From: Diabrotica undecimpunctata | Taxonomy: Eukaryota; Arthropoda; Insecta; Coleoptera; Chrysomelidae | Direction of reading: 5' to 3' | Assembly (NCBI RefSeq): GCF_040954645.1 | Contig: NC_092803.1 | Location: forward strand, 11,409,230 to 11,473,229 | DNA length: 64,000 bases | Shown: positions 23,300 to 37,869 of the stretch, piece by piece | Layout of the letters: every line of letters begins with the position of its first letter | Numbering within the stretch: position 1 is the stretch's first letter | The notes under the pieces: model-generated | Databases searched by the model: none | What the model saw: the letters and a program-made list of their open reading frames with translations, nothing else | Told to the model about the DNA's origin: nothing | Made by a program: the position numbers and the translations under genes

Positions 23300-25050
23300 T
23301 AGTTTTTAAGAGTTTCTCCTCACTTTCTGGGTCTACAATTAATATCAATTTATTTTCTTCCACTGATGTCAAATTCCCAGAACCTAACTAAGTTCTTCTA
23401 TATTTCTTTGGCAATTAAAGTTCAATTATCTCAGAGAGGGACAAAATCTCGTTTCCCTGAATTTAAGATCAACGAAAAAGAATTCTTTTTTCTCCTCCGT
23501 GAACTTCGGAGGGTTGTAAAATCCATTAATAAAGTTAATCAATAAATTAATAATAATTAATTATTAATAAAATTAATTAATTAATAAAATTAAACAAACT
23601 TGCTTGCAGTGAAAAATATTCTTTGAAAAACCGTCTATAATATTGATCTAATGTCAATTTTATTGTAAAATAACCAGAAAAAAATTTTTTCAGTTTAAGA
23701 TTAAAAATAAGAAAAATAAAGTTGTAGAAAATTTAATTTGTTAAAAATAATGTTTAATAAAATTTTTTATATGGTTGGTAATTTACGAGATGCAGCGTGA
23801 AAACCCTTTGCCTCCCTTTTTCCAAGTTGGCGGCCGGGGGACAAGAATGGCGACTCCACAAACTTGAACTTAAGTTAACATATCAAAAAATAAAATAAAA
23901 TTTCGTTCTCTCAAAACTGTAATCTCAATGTAGGTAACTTTTTAATGGACTAGGATTCTACTGAACAAAATAATTCTAAATCTAATTCTAATAAATTTAT
24001 TTTAAACATTGAAGTCATTTGTTCGTGATGGAAAACTTAAATCCCATTCAACTTTACATGGGTAGTTTATTATTATCCTTGCCATATAGTTTGATGAATA
24101 TTGTGATGATGTCATAAAAATAATTTACTTTTGCTTCCCTAATTCTCACGAATAAGCTACTAAATCTCTCTGATAATATCTCTTTAAACTCTCATAATAA
24201 AGATATATTGTTATTTTTATAGTTTTAGTCCATATGCAGCACGATCTGGCAAAAGCAACGACCTATAAATCCCTGCAGCATTTTTCAAACGATCAATTTT
24301 TTAAGACAAAAGCGGCCGCCTAGCCACACCCTTCGCTAAAACGTCGTAATTATGCAACTCTTCCACGGTTTAATAGAAGAACAAGCTCTAAAACAAGTTG
24401 CAAAAGTTCAATAATGAAAGATGACATAATAAACGAACGCATTAGTTCAAAGAGACAGTTCTGATTTAATCTAAGAACATAATCTCGCGATATACGGCGA
24501 ATGTGGTGTTCCTGCCAACATCGAAACACCTGCTAGCAGTGATATATGTTATTCATATCTGGCAATTAAGAAATTTTAGATGTTTCGTTAGATCTTCAAG
24601 GCGTATACTAAATAAATATTAATCATTAGATGAATTTGGTAAAAGTTTGAGAAATAATTGTAAACGAGACATTTAATTAATATTTAGTCATAAATTTATA
24701 TACGCAATGTAAAAAAAAATATATCTAAAAAAGGAAAGAAAAAGAAAATACAATATGAGAATTTTTTGCATAGAATGTATTTATAGAACACTGAAGAATT
24801 AAGTATTTATTACGTATACCAGTTCTCAAAATAAGGCTCTATACTGAGAAGGATTCCACGCAAGAGATACTGACTAGAAATCTCTTTCAACATTTTTTGC
24901 CCTGAATAATATGCTGGAGGACCCCATATCATTTTGGGTATCGCATGACATAGGAAAAATAATCCAATTTTCGTATTTTTACTGTTTTTCCTACTTTAAG
25001 TTGTTTTTTTAAACGTTGTAATACCTCTTCATTTGTTTCTGGCTAGTTTT
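23300..25050. other. Unassigned AT-rich DNA
   Basis: No gene found. Short islands with more GC, at about 23800-23870 and 24235-24530, show no motif I recognise. Confidence 0.35.
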
Positions 25051-25059
25051 TTAACTGCA

Positions 25060-25265
25060 TTAAACTGCAGAAACGAATCGCCCGGAATAGATAATCTCCC
25101 AGCTGAACTATATAAAGAAAGTGGGCTTGATAGCATAATGGCATTACAGCAGCTTTTAAAAGAAATATGAACTTAGAAATCCCTCCCCAATGATTGGAAT
25201 ACTTTGCACCATACACAAACAAGGACATATCTTTTAATCTTCTAACCACAGAGGAATTATATATA
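25060..25265 (+). pseudogene. RTE family D linker fragment, cut by a Tc1 insertion
   Basis: The plus strand encodes PGIDNLPAELYKESGLD with frame breaks, and then the words aaccacagaggaatta that correspond to NHRGI, the start of the RT domain. The same phrase opens the RT part at about 28270. The fragment stops at the TA where the Tc1 element begins and does not resume after the (TA)n tract. Confidence 0.65.
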
Positions 25266-25267
25266 TA

Positions 25268-26823
<1,556 letters not shown>

Positions 26824-26935
26824 TGTGAAAACCACTCATGGAATAAAATTGTTTGTGTCCTTATTATAGAAAATAATTAAAAACACGTTAACTTTTAAAT
26901 TTAAATGTGCGCTTTTTAAACATAAATTTAAATGT

Positions 26936-27993
26936 ATAGGGTGATCCACGCAAGTCTGGCATAGTTCATAATCCTTATTTTTAATAAAACACCCTGTATA
27001 TTTTAATGTTTTTAAAAGATTCTTAACAACCTGATTTCAACGAACTATATTATGTGTAGGGTCTATAATAAATAATACAAGGTGAAATTTTGAAATTAAT
27101 AATTTATCACGTGTTATGGTATTATTTTAAATTAGCTAAATACAGACAATACACTTCTACTCTTAAGTGTCAGTATATTGGGGAAAATTTCTGTTTAGTA
27201 ACCGTGTTAACATTTTTTGTCATGAATAGGTAAAAACTGTCTAGATAGTCTGCTAATTAAACTAAATCGGTAAATAATGCGGATTTTTATCAATCAGTTG
27301 TTGGTGTGTTGACATTTTACATTACAATAATAAATTTCTAATTAAAAGCTAATCCTTGCAGAAATAAAAATGAAATATTTAACTGAGACCCGCCGAATTG
27401 AGATTTTAATGATGATCGGTTACGGGGAGAATTGTAAAAGTCAAGTTGAAGTAGCAAACTTATTTAATCAGAGGTATCCTAAGTTGCCTAATATTGCACA
27501 AGGTAGTGTGTCTAAAATTTATGCACAATTTAGAGAACTTGGTCAAACCATTAAAAAGAAAACCGAACTTCATTGAAGATGAGGTGAAAGTGGATATTTT
27601 GTTAAGTGTCACACAACTGTCCTAAGGTGTCTCCACGAAGAAAAACTTCATCCATATAAATTGACTTTTGTGCAGGAGCTAACAGAAGACGATCCAGATC
27701 GTAGAATGGATTTCTGCGAATGATGAATAAAATTAACACAAATGAAATAGCTCTTGGCACAATTCTTTTTCTAATGAATCAACATTTACATTGAACGGAG
27801 AGGTAAACCGACAAAACTGTAGATATTGATCAGCGGAGAATCATTGGATGTGTGAAATACACACTCAGTATCCTCAAAAGTTGAATGTTTGGGCAGGTAT
27901 TATAGAAGATCATATTATTGGTCCTATATTTGTAAATGGTAATTTGACAGCGGAAAAATATTTAAGCATGCTAAAAGACGATGTTCTGCCTCA
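26936..27993 (+). pseudogene. Mariner-type transposase, broken and 3'-truncated
   Basis: The N-terminal part at 27370-27576 (MKYLTETRRIEILMMIGYGE, then NIAQGSVSKIYAQFRELG) is a helix-turn-helix DNA-binding domain. It shifts frame near 27562 (on to NFIEDEVKVDILLS). Later pieces read FVQELTEDDPDRRMDFCE, SNESTFTLNGEVNRQN and LNVWAGIIEDHIIGPIF. These match mariner-type transposases, where SDE carries the first catalytic Asp; here it is SNE. The region between helix-turn-helix and DDE is shortened, and the second Asp and the third acidic residue are missing because an RTE fragment follows at about 27990. A possible left end (tagggtgatccacgc) lies at 26938. Confidence 0.75.
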
Positions 27994-28245
27994 GTCTACA
28001 GCCTCTGCCGCTTCTCGCATTTCGACCGCAAATCATTTTCTGTCCATCCATTCGTCTTCTTTGATGGCTCTATCTCTCATTATGTGCCGTACATTTTCTT
28101 CCCAGGCAACTGAAGGCTTTCCCCTTCTTCTTCTTTGTTGTGGTATGTAATTTAAAGCTTTATTTGGCTATCTATCTTCATTTATTCGCTTCACGTGACC
28201 ATACCACACTTGTTGTCTCGTTTCAATTCTGTCTACACTGGAATA
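27990..28245 (-). mobile_element. RTE-type 3' fragment (minus)
   Basis: On the minus strand broken frames read RQQVWYGHVKRINEDR, then QRRRRGKPSVAWEENV and MRDRAIKEDEWMDRK. This is the extreme C-terminus of an RTE-type protein (GHV.R, RGRP and W motifs). It cuts the mariner remnant on its left and abuts a plus-strand RTE copy on its right. Confidence 0.65.
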
Positions 28246-29113
28246 TATAGTATTTGTCCTCCTTCTAACCACTACCACAGAGGAATTACGCTTCTAAATG
28301 CAGCGTATAAAATATTTTCCACAGTACTATCTCACCGTATGGCACCATATGCAGAACGTATAGTAGGAAAATACCAGGCTTGTTTCAGAGGTAATAAATC
28401 GACGATTTATCAGATTGCAACCCTGAAACAAATTTTAGAAAAAACACTGCATTATGCCATTAATACTCATCACATATTTATAAACTACAAAGCAGCCTAC
28501 GACTCTGTGAATAGAAGATAAATGTTCAAAGCAATGAAAGAGCTAGGAATACCAAATCAGTTGGTAAATTTAACAACACTAACTCTTGAAAGAGTTGAAT
28601 GTAGAGTACGAATTCAGGGGAACTGTCTGAACCTTTTAAAACAAATAACGAGCTGCGCCAGGAGACCCTTTCTCTTGTATACTGTTCAATCTGGCTCTGA
28701 AAAAAGTAATACCTATATCACAAATTACAACCATTGGTTCAATATATAATAAATCAGTGCAGATCCTTGGTTATGCTCATGATATCAATATTATTGGGAG
28801 AACGGAAAACGATGTACGAGAGGCGTATGTAGCATTAAGTAAAAGAATCGGCTACAAAAATGGGTTTAATAATAAACACCAATAAAACGAAGTATATGAA
28901 AATAAGCACTCAACCACAAATAAATTATGAATGAAAACGACGTCACCGAAGCAGTAAACGAATTTGTATACCTGGAAGCGCTCCTTAACAATGAAAATAA
29001 TACTACTGTAGAGATAAACCGCAGAATTTGCATGGCCATTAGATGCTATTTTGGACTTAATCTCCTCCTTAAATCCACAATTATATCGAGAAATACAAAA
29101 ACACAAAACAATA

Positions 29114-30860
29114 ATGTACTCGCTTCGGCGGTACATATATTACAATTTGAACGATACAGAGAATATTACCAGCGACACGCAAAATGGCAAAGCGTTCCAC
29201 ATTTTTGAAAGCTGGTCGCAAAACACGGGTTTTATATTGTCTAGTGAAAAGACACGTTATTTAATATTTAGCAAAAGAAAAAATTATCCTTATGTTCAAT
29301 TAACACTAAATGGAGTTGTCCTGAAACACGCAGAAGGAATAAATTTTTTAGGACTTTCTTTTGAACGTAACTGAAATTGGGAAAGCCACATAACCAATCT
29401 GCAACGTCCTTGCCAATCCAGAATTAATCTACTAAAAATTCTGTCAAATACCTCTTGTGGGGCCTATACAACAACCTTACTTACTCTATACAGATCACTA
29501 ATACGAAGTAAACTAGACTACGGCTGTTTATGCTACGATACTGCTAATAAAATATCTTTAAAAAACTTGACTACATTCATAATATGTGCTTGAGGTTAGT
29601 TTTAGGTGCTACAACAACTAGTCCAGTAAGTAGCTTACAAGTTCTGGCTAATGAACTGCCAACGAAGGCAACTCCTATTACTAAATTACGTTGCCAGAAT
29701 TTCAGCTAACAACAGCAACGTAACCTACTCAACAATACTTTGCAGAACAAATATGTCGTCCGATCTTTTCCTACCATTTCCTGAACGAATAAAACGTATT
29801 GGTCTTAATTTAGAACAGTTCAGTCTTACTATGGCAATTCATGCTAATTTTCCTCCTTGGATGATTAAACCTCCAAAAATAGACACGTCTGTAAAAGAAC
29901 TCCCGAAACATTCCACACATCCTTTCATTATACAGCAAACTTATAAAAATGTAATATCCAAATACCCAACAACCCATCAAATCTTTACTGATGCTTCCAA
30001 ATGTGATGAAGGACATGCTGCAGCCTACATCTACGAAAACATCAAGTCTACCATACGAATCCCAACAAATTGTTGTATATATACCGGAGAACTTACGGCA
30101 ATTCACCAGGCCATGAAAAAATGTGGTTCTATCAATGAAAGCAAATTTGTTATCATCACCGATTCAATGGGCGCATTACTTGGAATAAAACAGCTATATA
30201 CAACTCACGCAATACTTCTCAAGAAAAGTTATATTATCTACAGACACTCAACAAAAAGATATTTCCTTCATCTGGGTACCTTCCCATATGGGAATAAGTG
30301 GTAATGAGGAAGTGGACTCTCTGGCAAGCAATGCAACAACCGGCCAAAGTATTGCTATTATAAATCAAATACCTTGGACTGATCACAAAGTAAATATCAA
30401 AGCCCACATGTACAGAGCGTGGCAAACTACTTGGGGTCACACTACCAACAAACTCAAGGAATGTCTAAGTCAAGTAAGAACCAAACTCACTTACCAAGTA
30501 ATAGAAAATACCAAGTCATCATCAACCGACTCCGAATAGGACCACAAGCATATCTTCAACCAGTAGGCTGCTCTGATGTGTACCAAGTGCAACATTCAGT
30601 TGTCAGTGAAACATATAATTGTCGAGTGTCCAGTGTACCAGAACGAAAAAATCGCATGTGGCCTAAGTGACAATTTAAAAAATGTAGTAACGTCAAACTT
30701 ACAGTCTTTATTAAGTTATCTTAAAATGACTAAACTATATACCAGATTGTAAAAAAAATATTTCTTTTATCTAACAATATGTATCTTACTGTTTGTGAAT
30801 GTCTCCCCGCTAATAACCCTTAGTGGTTGATGCGGGTATATTTGTTTAAATAAAAAAAAA
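29114..30860 (+). mobile_element. I-like non-LTR retrotransposon, 5'-truncated, with RNase H
   Basis: Broken frames on the plus strand give the RT thumb (NFLGLSFERN, then LLTLYRSLIRSKLDYGC). At 29651-30304 comes an RNase H domain with IFTDASK, YTGELTAIHQAM and IITDSMGALLGI, and then GISGNEEVDSLASNA at 30290. These supply the D-E-D-D set. Lysine-rich C-terminal text and a 3' UTR stem-loop (30806-30836) follow, then an A-run at 30852-30860. The 11-bp target duplication acaaaacaata lies at 29103-29113 and 30861-30871. The copy lacks ORF1, endonuclease and the RT core, and stops at about 29372, 29590 and elsewhere kill it. Confidence 0.9.
30806..30836 (+). other. 3' UTR stem-loop of I-like element, copy 2
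   Basis: CCCGC at 30806-30810 pairs with GCGGG at 30832-30836, and inside it AACC pairs with GGTT around CTTAGT. The same fold with a changed outer pair is present at 11144-11172. Confidence 0.6.
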
Positions 30861-31229
30861 ACAAAACAATACTATAGTCCTAACATATGGTTCTATGGTA
30901 CTAAGGCGAATCTATGGAGCAGTTAATGACAATGGAGTGTGGAGAAAACGATACACTTTGAACTTTATAGAATATACCAGGAACCAGATATCGTAAAACA
31001 TATTAAGATAATAGGTTTTCAGCTAGAAAAACGCTCCTTGATAAATCCATTAGTCGGAGAAGAGGCAGAACAAGGCTCCTTGATATCATCGATGAATACA
31101 TGAGAAATATAGGAATACGTGCTTGGCGGAGGAAGGTGATGGTTAGGGACGACCGGAGAGAAATTCGTGAGGACGCTAGGACCTACGCAGAGTTGTAAAG
31201 CCAGAATGATGATGATTATATGAAGAGTG

Positions 31230-32440
31230 TATTAACATAACAAAAAAATATGCTAGTACCAACGCCCTCTCTTATCGAACCGCAAAACTAATTGAGCAGC
31301 CTATACTTTAAATACCATATTTACTTATAACCCTTGTAATTTGACAGAATTGTAAATATTCCATCATCAATAAAAAAAGTGTTTATTCAGTGTTGTATTT
31401 TCATCGTCACACGGTATATATTTCAACCACAGACCTGGTATTAACAATATTCACAAGCTTCATAAAACTCCAAACTTCTTTTAGAAATATTTTGACAAAA
31501 ATTAATTTTTATACTAACCCTCAACAGCAATTTATAGAAAAAAAAACCGTATCAAAATCAAAATATTTTTAATATTTTGGTGCTTAGTGTGTTAAGATTT
31601 ATAACAATCATATTATTCACAAACATTTGCTATTTACCAACCAGACAGAAATATAACAATAAATAATATAAGACACAACTATCGTGAGTCATACACTGCA
31701 AGTCCTACATTTAAATGTAATAAAACAAGTCTTTTGTCTAGCGATTTCCACTGATTTAAATCATTATATGACTATAATAAAATTTCCTATTTACCTAATA
31801 CAGAATTGCTCAATTTTATTTTACGATATAGTGACAGTGCGAATCTAGGTAGGTGTGTTTGTTCATTGAGTGTTTTTAATTTATTCTCAGCAGTTGCAGG
31901 ATCGTTGATGATATTAATGTAGTATGAACATTATGTTTATGTCTAATTTTTGAATATATAATTATAGATTAAATCGATTATGTAAACAAATGTAACTGTC
32001 GTTTTTTCTGATCTTATTAAAATAGTCGATTAATATGATAATTTGCAGAAATCACAGATTGTTAAATAAAAAAGATGATTAAAAAAATAATAAAAATGGT
32101 TTTAATATTACCATTGATTCTTCTTTTATTGAAAAAATAACTATTGGGCAATGGAAGATATGAAAAGTATTCCAGGAGTTCTCAAAATCTCTGGTGGTTT
32201 CCTGAATCGTTTAATGATTCTCATCCTTCTTGTCATTCTTATCTTCTTTTTATTCTGCTTCTTTATTTTTCTTTTTCTTTTAGTTTATCTCATTTTTGTA
32301 ATTAGAATTTATTTATACACTTAGGTGCAAAAAGAATTCGATCCATGACATATCTCGCATTTATTGCGAGTTTTAAAACTTGGCACTTGTTTTATGTCAT
32401 ATATAAATTTAAACAAACCCTCGTACAATTACATTAATTA
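31230..32440. other. Unassigned AT-rich DNA
   Basis: No gene seen. A pyrimidine-rich tract at about 32230-32290 on the plus strand is low-complexity. Confidence 0.35.
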
Positions 32441-32444
32441 ATTT

Positions 32445-34510
32445 CTAAACAATCCGGTTCCGAGGCTATACATTGTTTCTTTGAGCAGTATTTGTTTTTT
32501 ACGATTGGTAGGTTGCTAACCTTGCCAATCATCCTCCACATTTTATCCGGGCTTGGGACCGGCTGTGGTAAAAGCAGAGCTACTCAATCCACCCTCAATC
32601 ACCCCAGGCAGTGCACAAAGACCAACACAAATATACATTTAATAACACCTGTGGACAAAGATCTATGATAGATTATGTTATAACCAACAGAGATATACAT
32701 CCATCGAAAATAATTGACGTAAGATGCCTCAACTCAGCAGATGTAGGTAGTGACCATAGCCTACTATTATGTAAAATAAGAATCATCCTGCAATACTTCC
32801 CACCCAAGAGAGCGGCGACAACACAAACAAAAATCACGGAATCCACAGAATACTTATACAGGAAAAGAATATCAGAGAAGATCGCTGGGAACGAAATATT
32901 AGAAAACGATAACATCGAGGAAAGCAGGGAAAAACTCAAAAATAACATAATTAATGCAGCAACAGAATCACTTGGAAAGAATAAAGTAATTAACACCAAA
33001 ATATCAACAGATTACGAACACGACTTCTACGGAACACAAAAAAAATATGGAGAATGATCAGAGGACAAAGAAAAGAAATGAACGAACTAATAAAATCGAA
33101 ACACATTCAGAAAGAAACATGGGTAGACTTCTTTCGATCCCTATTTGCTAAGATGACGATAATGAACCACCAAGACCAGAGGTGACGACAAACGAAGAAA
33201 TAAATATTGAGGAGGAAGAGGCTAAGGAAGCATTAAGGAAATTAAAAAATATAAAATCACCAGGAGAGGACAGAATACCGAATGAACTTCTAAACTACGG
33301 AGGACCAGATCTGACCAAACAACTATTAAAACTAATCTAAAAAATAATAGAACATAACAGAATTCCTCAAGAATGGAGATCAAGCATCCTAATATCTCTC
33401 TTCAAAAAGGGAGACAAATCGGACCCGGAAAACTACAGAGGAGTTAATTTATTAAACACAAATATAATGAAATTGTAACACTAACAGAAGAACAACAAGG
33501 TTTTAGGTCGGATTGATCATGCACTGATGCTATATTTTTATAAAATTTTAATAAAACAAACCGGCATATCTATGTTTCGTGGACCTTAAGAAGGCATTTG
33601 ACCGGGTCAAATTAAAAGGCGTTATTTGACCGGGGTCACATTAAAAGATGTTATCCACTTACTGTACGCAAGAGAGATACCGCTAGGAATAATCAAAACG
33701 ATCTAATCTACCAAAACAACACAATAAAAGTAAAAGTAGAGGAAGAACTAAATAATCCTATTGAAGCTGGCAATGCGATAAGACAGGGAGATTCCCTTAG
33801 ACCTTTATTGTTCAACCTGATTATGGATGAAATAATAAAAAAGTAAGAGCTAAAAAAGGAGACCAAATGAAAAAAAAAAACAACCTAAAATAATCTGCTA
33901 TGCAGACGACGCAATACTACTCTCTCAAAGTGAAGATGATTTACAACGTATGCTGCACCAATTTAATATAACCGCTAGAAAATTTAACATGTTAATTTCC
34001 CCAAAAAAGACAAAATGCATAGTTACAACAGCAAATTTACTAAGATGTAAATTGGAGGTGGAAGGTCAGATAATAGAACAAGTGATGGAGTTTAAATATC
34101 TAGGCATCGCATTACCTGGCTACGGAAAGCTCGAAACTGAAGTGGAAGATCAAGTGAATAGAGCAAACAGAGCCGCAGAAACAAGACTGACAAGAGAGGA
34201 CATAACGCATGTTAGAAACAGCAGAGATGAAAACGCTTAGAAAACTTGAAGGTAAGACACTATGGGACAGAGCTAGAAGTACAGATATACGGCGTAGATC
34301 AAAGGTGGAGAACATCAAGAACTGGGTAAGAAATAGACGAGTAGAATGGAACAATCATATAAGCCAAATGACAACAAATATAGTAGTAAAGACGGCAAGA
34401 GACGATTCTCTAATAGAAAGACGATCAGTAGGAAGACCACGAAAACAATGGAACGACAACTTACTGGAGGCACATTGAAAAACAGAGTCATGTCTATATA
34501 AACAGAAGAC
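32445..34510 (+). mobile_element. RTE-type element (family B) with an inverted 5' end
   Basis: From 32608 the plus strand encodes the endonuclease C-terminal half (YTFNNTCGQRSMIDYVITN, then GSDHSLLLCKIR with the catalytic DH; frame 32611-33057). Degenerate linker and RT follow (VDLKKAFDR region near 33590, IRQGDSLRPLLFN near 33780, YADDAILLSQSEDDLQ near 33902, MEFKYLGIAL). The C-terminus is at 34209-34478, with RRSVGRPRKQWNDNL. About 32445-32607 reads on the minus strand as the 5' leader typical of RTE elements (CCAAGCCCGGATAAAATG, later GCCTCGGAACCGGA), so the 5' end is inverted relative to the body. A ~30-bp tandem duplication at 33597-33655 sits at RT motif A. Confidence 0.8.
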
Positions 34511-34519
34511 GAAGAAAAC

Positions 34520-35085
34520 GAAGAGATCTATGGGGCACTGGGAAGTAAATGTAAGTTCGGCGACTCTGCCTAAACAATTTGCCTGAGCTTCGAGTGTCTC
34601 TTTAGACAATATGAGACAAATTGGAGCAACTCAAGCATGTTCAAAATTTAATTACAATAATACCAAGACGTGTGCAGGCTGTTATAAGAGCCTGAAGAAG
34701 AAAATACTAGGTATTAATAACAAATGACAAACTTTATTTTTTTATAACTGTTTTTTATCAAAAAAGCTCCTCTTCATTTTTTCAATTTTTAAATAATGCC
34801 ATATGTTTTTATAAATAAATAATTTTTTCACATAAATTGTGTTTTTTTACATTTAATGTTTCTTCTTAAATCTGTGCCCGATTTATAAGTGGTTTCTTCT
34901 CTATAAAATAGGCCTTGATCGAATTATTGCTTCGTAAATAATCCAGATGTCTATTACCTTACCGGTACGGAAAAGGCATATATTCAGCCTGATTAAGCCT
35001 ATGCTCTCCCATTTTAGCATCATTTGGTGCTACCACTAGACTGTCCCTTATATTCCTAATTTTATTTTTTTCTGTGACTTCATTC
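34520..35085. other. Unassigned DNA
   Basis: No coding or repeat signal was recognised. Confidence 0.35.
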
Positions 35086-35089
35086 ATCC

Positions 35090-35260
35090 ATCTTAGTATT
35101 CTCATTATAGGCGACCTCAATGTAAAAATTAAGGAAGGTCGAGGAGGTCAAACTGTAGGTCATTATAATCTTGGACAACCTAACAATCAAAGACATATAT
35201 TGTATAAATTTTGTAAAGATAACAACATGATCCATAGCCAAGCGAAAGTGATAACACTGG
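35090..35260 (+). pseudogene. RTE-type endonuclease fragment
   Basis: The plus frame at 35074-35304 reads IIGDLNVKIKEGRGG, then VGHYNLGQPNNQR and LYKFCKDNNM. This is the central part of the apurinic-type endonuclease of RTE-like elements (GDLN and GxxG.GxxN signatures). Neighbouring endonuclease segments are absent. It joins a Jockey-type fragment at about 35290. Confidence 0.7.
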
Positions 35261-35299
35261 CATATCTTATAAATGGCTCGTTCAGATTAAGAAATTATG

Positions 35300-36485
35300 C
35301 ATAAATAAAGAAGTTACATTGATCCTTAAACCTGAAAAGTAACCAAATACATTACCATCGTACAGACCGATTTCCTTGCTATCCGTAATTTCGAAGCTAT
35401 ATGAGAAGCTACTGCTGCAAAAGCTGAAACTTCTCATAGACGCTAAGGCTCTAAGCCCATCACACCAATTTGAGTTTGGAGAAAGGCATTCAACCATCGA
35501 ACATCGACCAAGTCCATTGAATAACGGATATAATAGAGAGATCACTAGAAGATAAGAAAGTTTGCTCTGCTGTCTTCCTCGAAGTGACTCAAGCTTTTGA
35601 TAAAGTATGACACGAAGGACATATAAATATAAATTAAGCAGGATTTCGTCAAGTAAATATACATAATTATTGGGATTATACATTTTAGATAGAGTTTTTT
35701 GGATTAAGCTAGAAAAATCCTACTCAGAACTAAAAGAAATCAATACAGGGGTACCACAAAGTAGTGTGAGAGGACCAGTACTATACCTATTATACACTAG
35801 TGATATTTCTAAATTAGATCATACCCAATAGCTATCTTTGTTAATGATATTGCCACGTTGGCCGTAGGTGAAGATCATGAAGAAGCAACAAGAAATCTAC
35901 AAACCTCTATTAACAGACCTAACAACTGTATCAAATGCTGGCGAATTAAATTAAACGAAAAAATAAGTCAGTGCACATTAATTTTACAAATAAGAAAAAA
36001 CAATACAGTCTTGTTAATGTAAATAATACTCATATATTATATGCCGATACTGCCAAATATTTCGGTATTACATTAGACGCTGGGTTACCCTGGGAGGGTC
36101 CATGTTAAAAAGAAAAGTGAACAGCTTAACATCAAGTATAAAAAAAGTGTATTGGTTATTGAGAAGACAATCCAGGCTGTCAATCTACAACAAAATACTT
36201 TTGTATTAACAGATTCTAAAATCTTTATAGGCATATGGTATCCAGCTGTGTTGTGCTAGTAAAAGTAATTTAGATATCATCCGGCGATTCCAAACCAAAG
36301 TGTAAAGGAGGAGTGCCCTCAATGGGGACCTAGAAATGGATACTGTTAACAAGACTATTGAAAAATTTGTCAAAGTCAGAAACAACGACTTCTTCAACAC
36401 GTCAATGTTGAGGCCATCCAGCTGCAAGACAACACGGATCTGGCTATACGACTTAAGAGAAAGAATCCGTTCGAGTAAGTTAGTG
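35300..36485 (+). mobile_element. Jockey-type non-LTR retrotransposon remnant
   Basis: Across several broken frames the plus strand reads SYRPISLLSVISKLYEKLLL, then SPSHQFEFGERHSTIEH and INTGVPQSSVRGPVLYLLYT (motif B). Then come ATLAVGEDHEEATRNLQTSI and, at the end, QRLLQHVNVEAIQLQDNT. This order is the RT of Jockey-clade elements. The usual FADD motif is lost, stops are frequent, and there is no ORF1, endonuclease or tail. Confidence 0.78.
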
Positions 36486-36489
36486 AAAA

Positions 36490-37860
36490 GCAGCGTTTAG
36501 CGCAAATGATGGTACAGGTTAATATTTGCGCAATACATTAACAGAACCTACGGGATACTAGTGAGTTTGTCCTTACTTTCAAGTTTTAGTAATAATTTAG
36601 GCTACAAAAAAGTTACTTATTGATTATAGTTTTCTCAAAAGAGGACTGTATTATCACTTCTATCTAATTAAAGAAAATCTAGGTGTGACCTATACTTAGG
36701 TACACTAAAAGCAAGCTCAAAATTAAAATAAGAACCACCTTTTCTAAAGATACTTTTAAATTCTTAGAAGAAACAGAAAAAAAACTTCTCTCGTGATTAA
36801 TATTATTCTGAGCCAAGATAGGGGAAAGGATCTAAGTAGATTATAATTTTCTCGTTTCTCTTAAATTTAGTAACCTTAATTTCAAATTAAATTTTTGATC
36901 AGCAAATCTGTAGTGTGTACTATTTATTACAATAATTAAAATCCCGAGAAAGAAAATCTCAATTAAATCTCATTTAGTTATACTTTTTTATTAAATTTTT
37001 TGCATATTCTTGATATTAGTATTAACAAACATGTCCTCTAACAAAATGTACAGTCAATGACGCACCGTTTTGAAATTATAATTTTTTGGCACCATATCAA
37101 ACTAGCAAGGTTAGCAAATTAAATCTAGTGTTTCAAATAAAAAAAGGTATAAAACATGGTAGGTATTGCATTATATCCGTTATAGGTATTTAATTGCATA
37201 AAATCTCAATATTTAGGTCATTACTACAAATGCATGCCATTTGTTAGATCTAATGATCTGCAGATTGTAGTATTCAATGGCAGGTTTTGTACATTCTTTT
37301 TTCTGAGACATTTCTAACGTTTGAGTAACTTAATTATACAGATTATTTAAATAGATAAGCGATACAACGGTTTTGTCTACGACGATTTTAAAATGAACTC
37401 GTTTTTTATGTGTTTCAGTTAAAATATGATATATGCACTATTAGTACCCATACTTCACTTTTATTATAGTTACTCTTCAGAAAGTTTAAACATTGATATA
37501 ACGGTTGCATTTTTTTCAATTGTATTATTATTCTCTGAATGTAGTCGAAAAGTCACTTTTCAAACTATTTGAAGCAAAATATATGATTAGAGATTGTTTC
37601 CTCTTTGAAGAAGAAAATAATAAACTCAATCAAGACATTTACTGCGATTTATAGTGTTCTCCGTTGCTTTCTGACACCTAATCATCACTAATCTATGTCA
37701 GTCCACATATTATCAGTTGACTCTCACCTTTCCCTTTCTTTGTCTATATTTTCTTTAACTTTTCCTAAGTTTTCTTTTCATTCTTTTTCCTCTTGGTGAT
37801 TATTCCAAAATCGTTCATGCGTTGTACGTGGTCATATTTTTACATATATAGTTGTTTAGT
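36490..37860. other. Unassigned AT-rich DNA
   Basis: No gene or clear repeat was seen. Confidence 0.35.
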
Positions 37861-37869
37861 TTTGATATC

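Larger units (their letters stand above)
28250..31225 (+). mobile_element. RTE-type element (family D), interrupted by an I-like element
   Basis: The left part (28250-29102) holds RGITLLNAAYKIFSTVLSHR, then INYKAAYDSVNRR (motif A with Asp changed to Asn), then a motif C reading YAHDINIIGR (YADD lost), then EFVYLEALLNNENNT. The right part resumes at 30872 with the phrase cctaacatatggttc and encodes the RRIYGAVND region in broken frames, ending in an ATG-type microsatellite near 31210. Joining the parts across the insertion restores the order seen in the 22.4-23.3 kb copy. Many stops and the lost active-site residues make it inactive. Confidence 0.82.
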
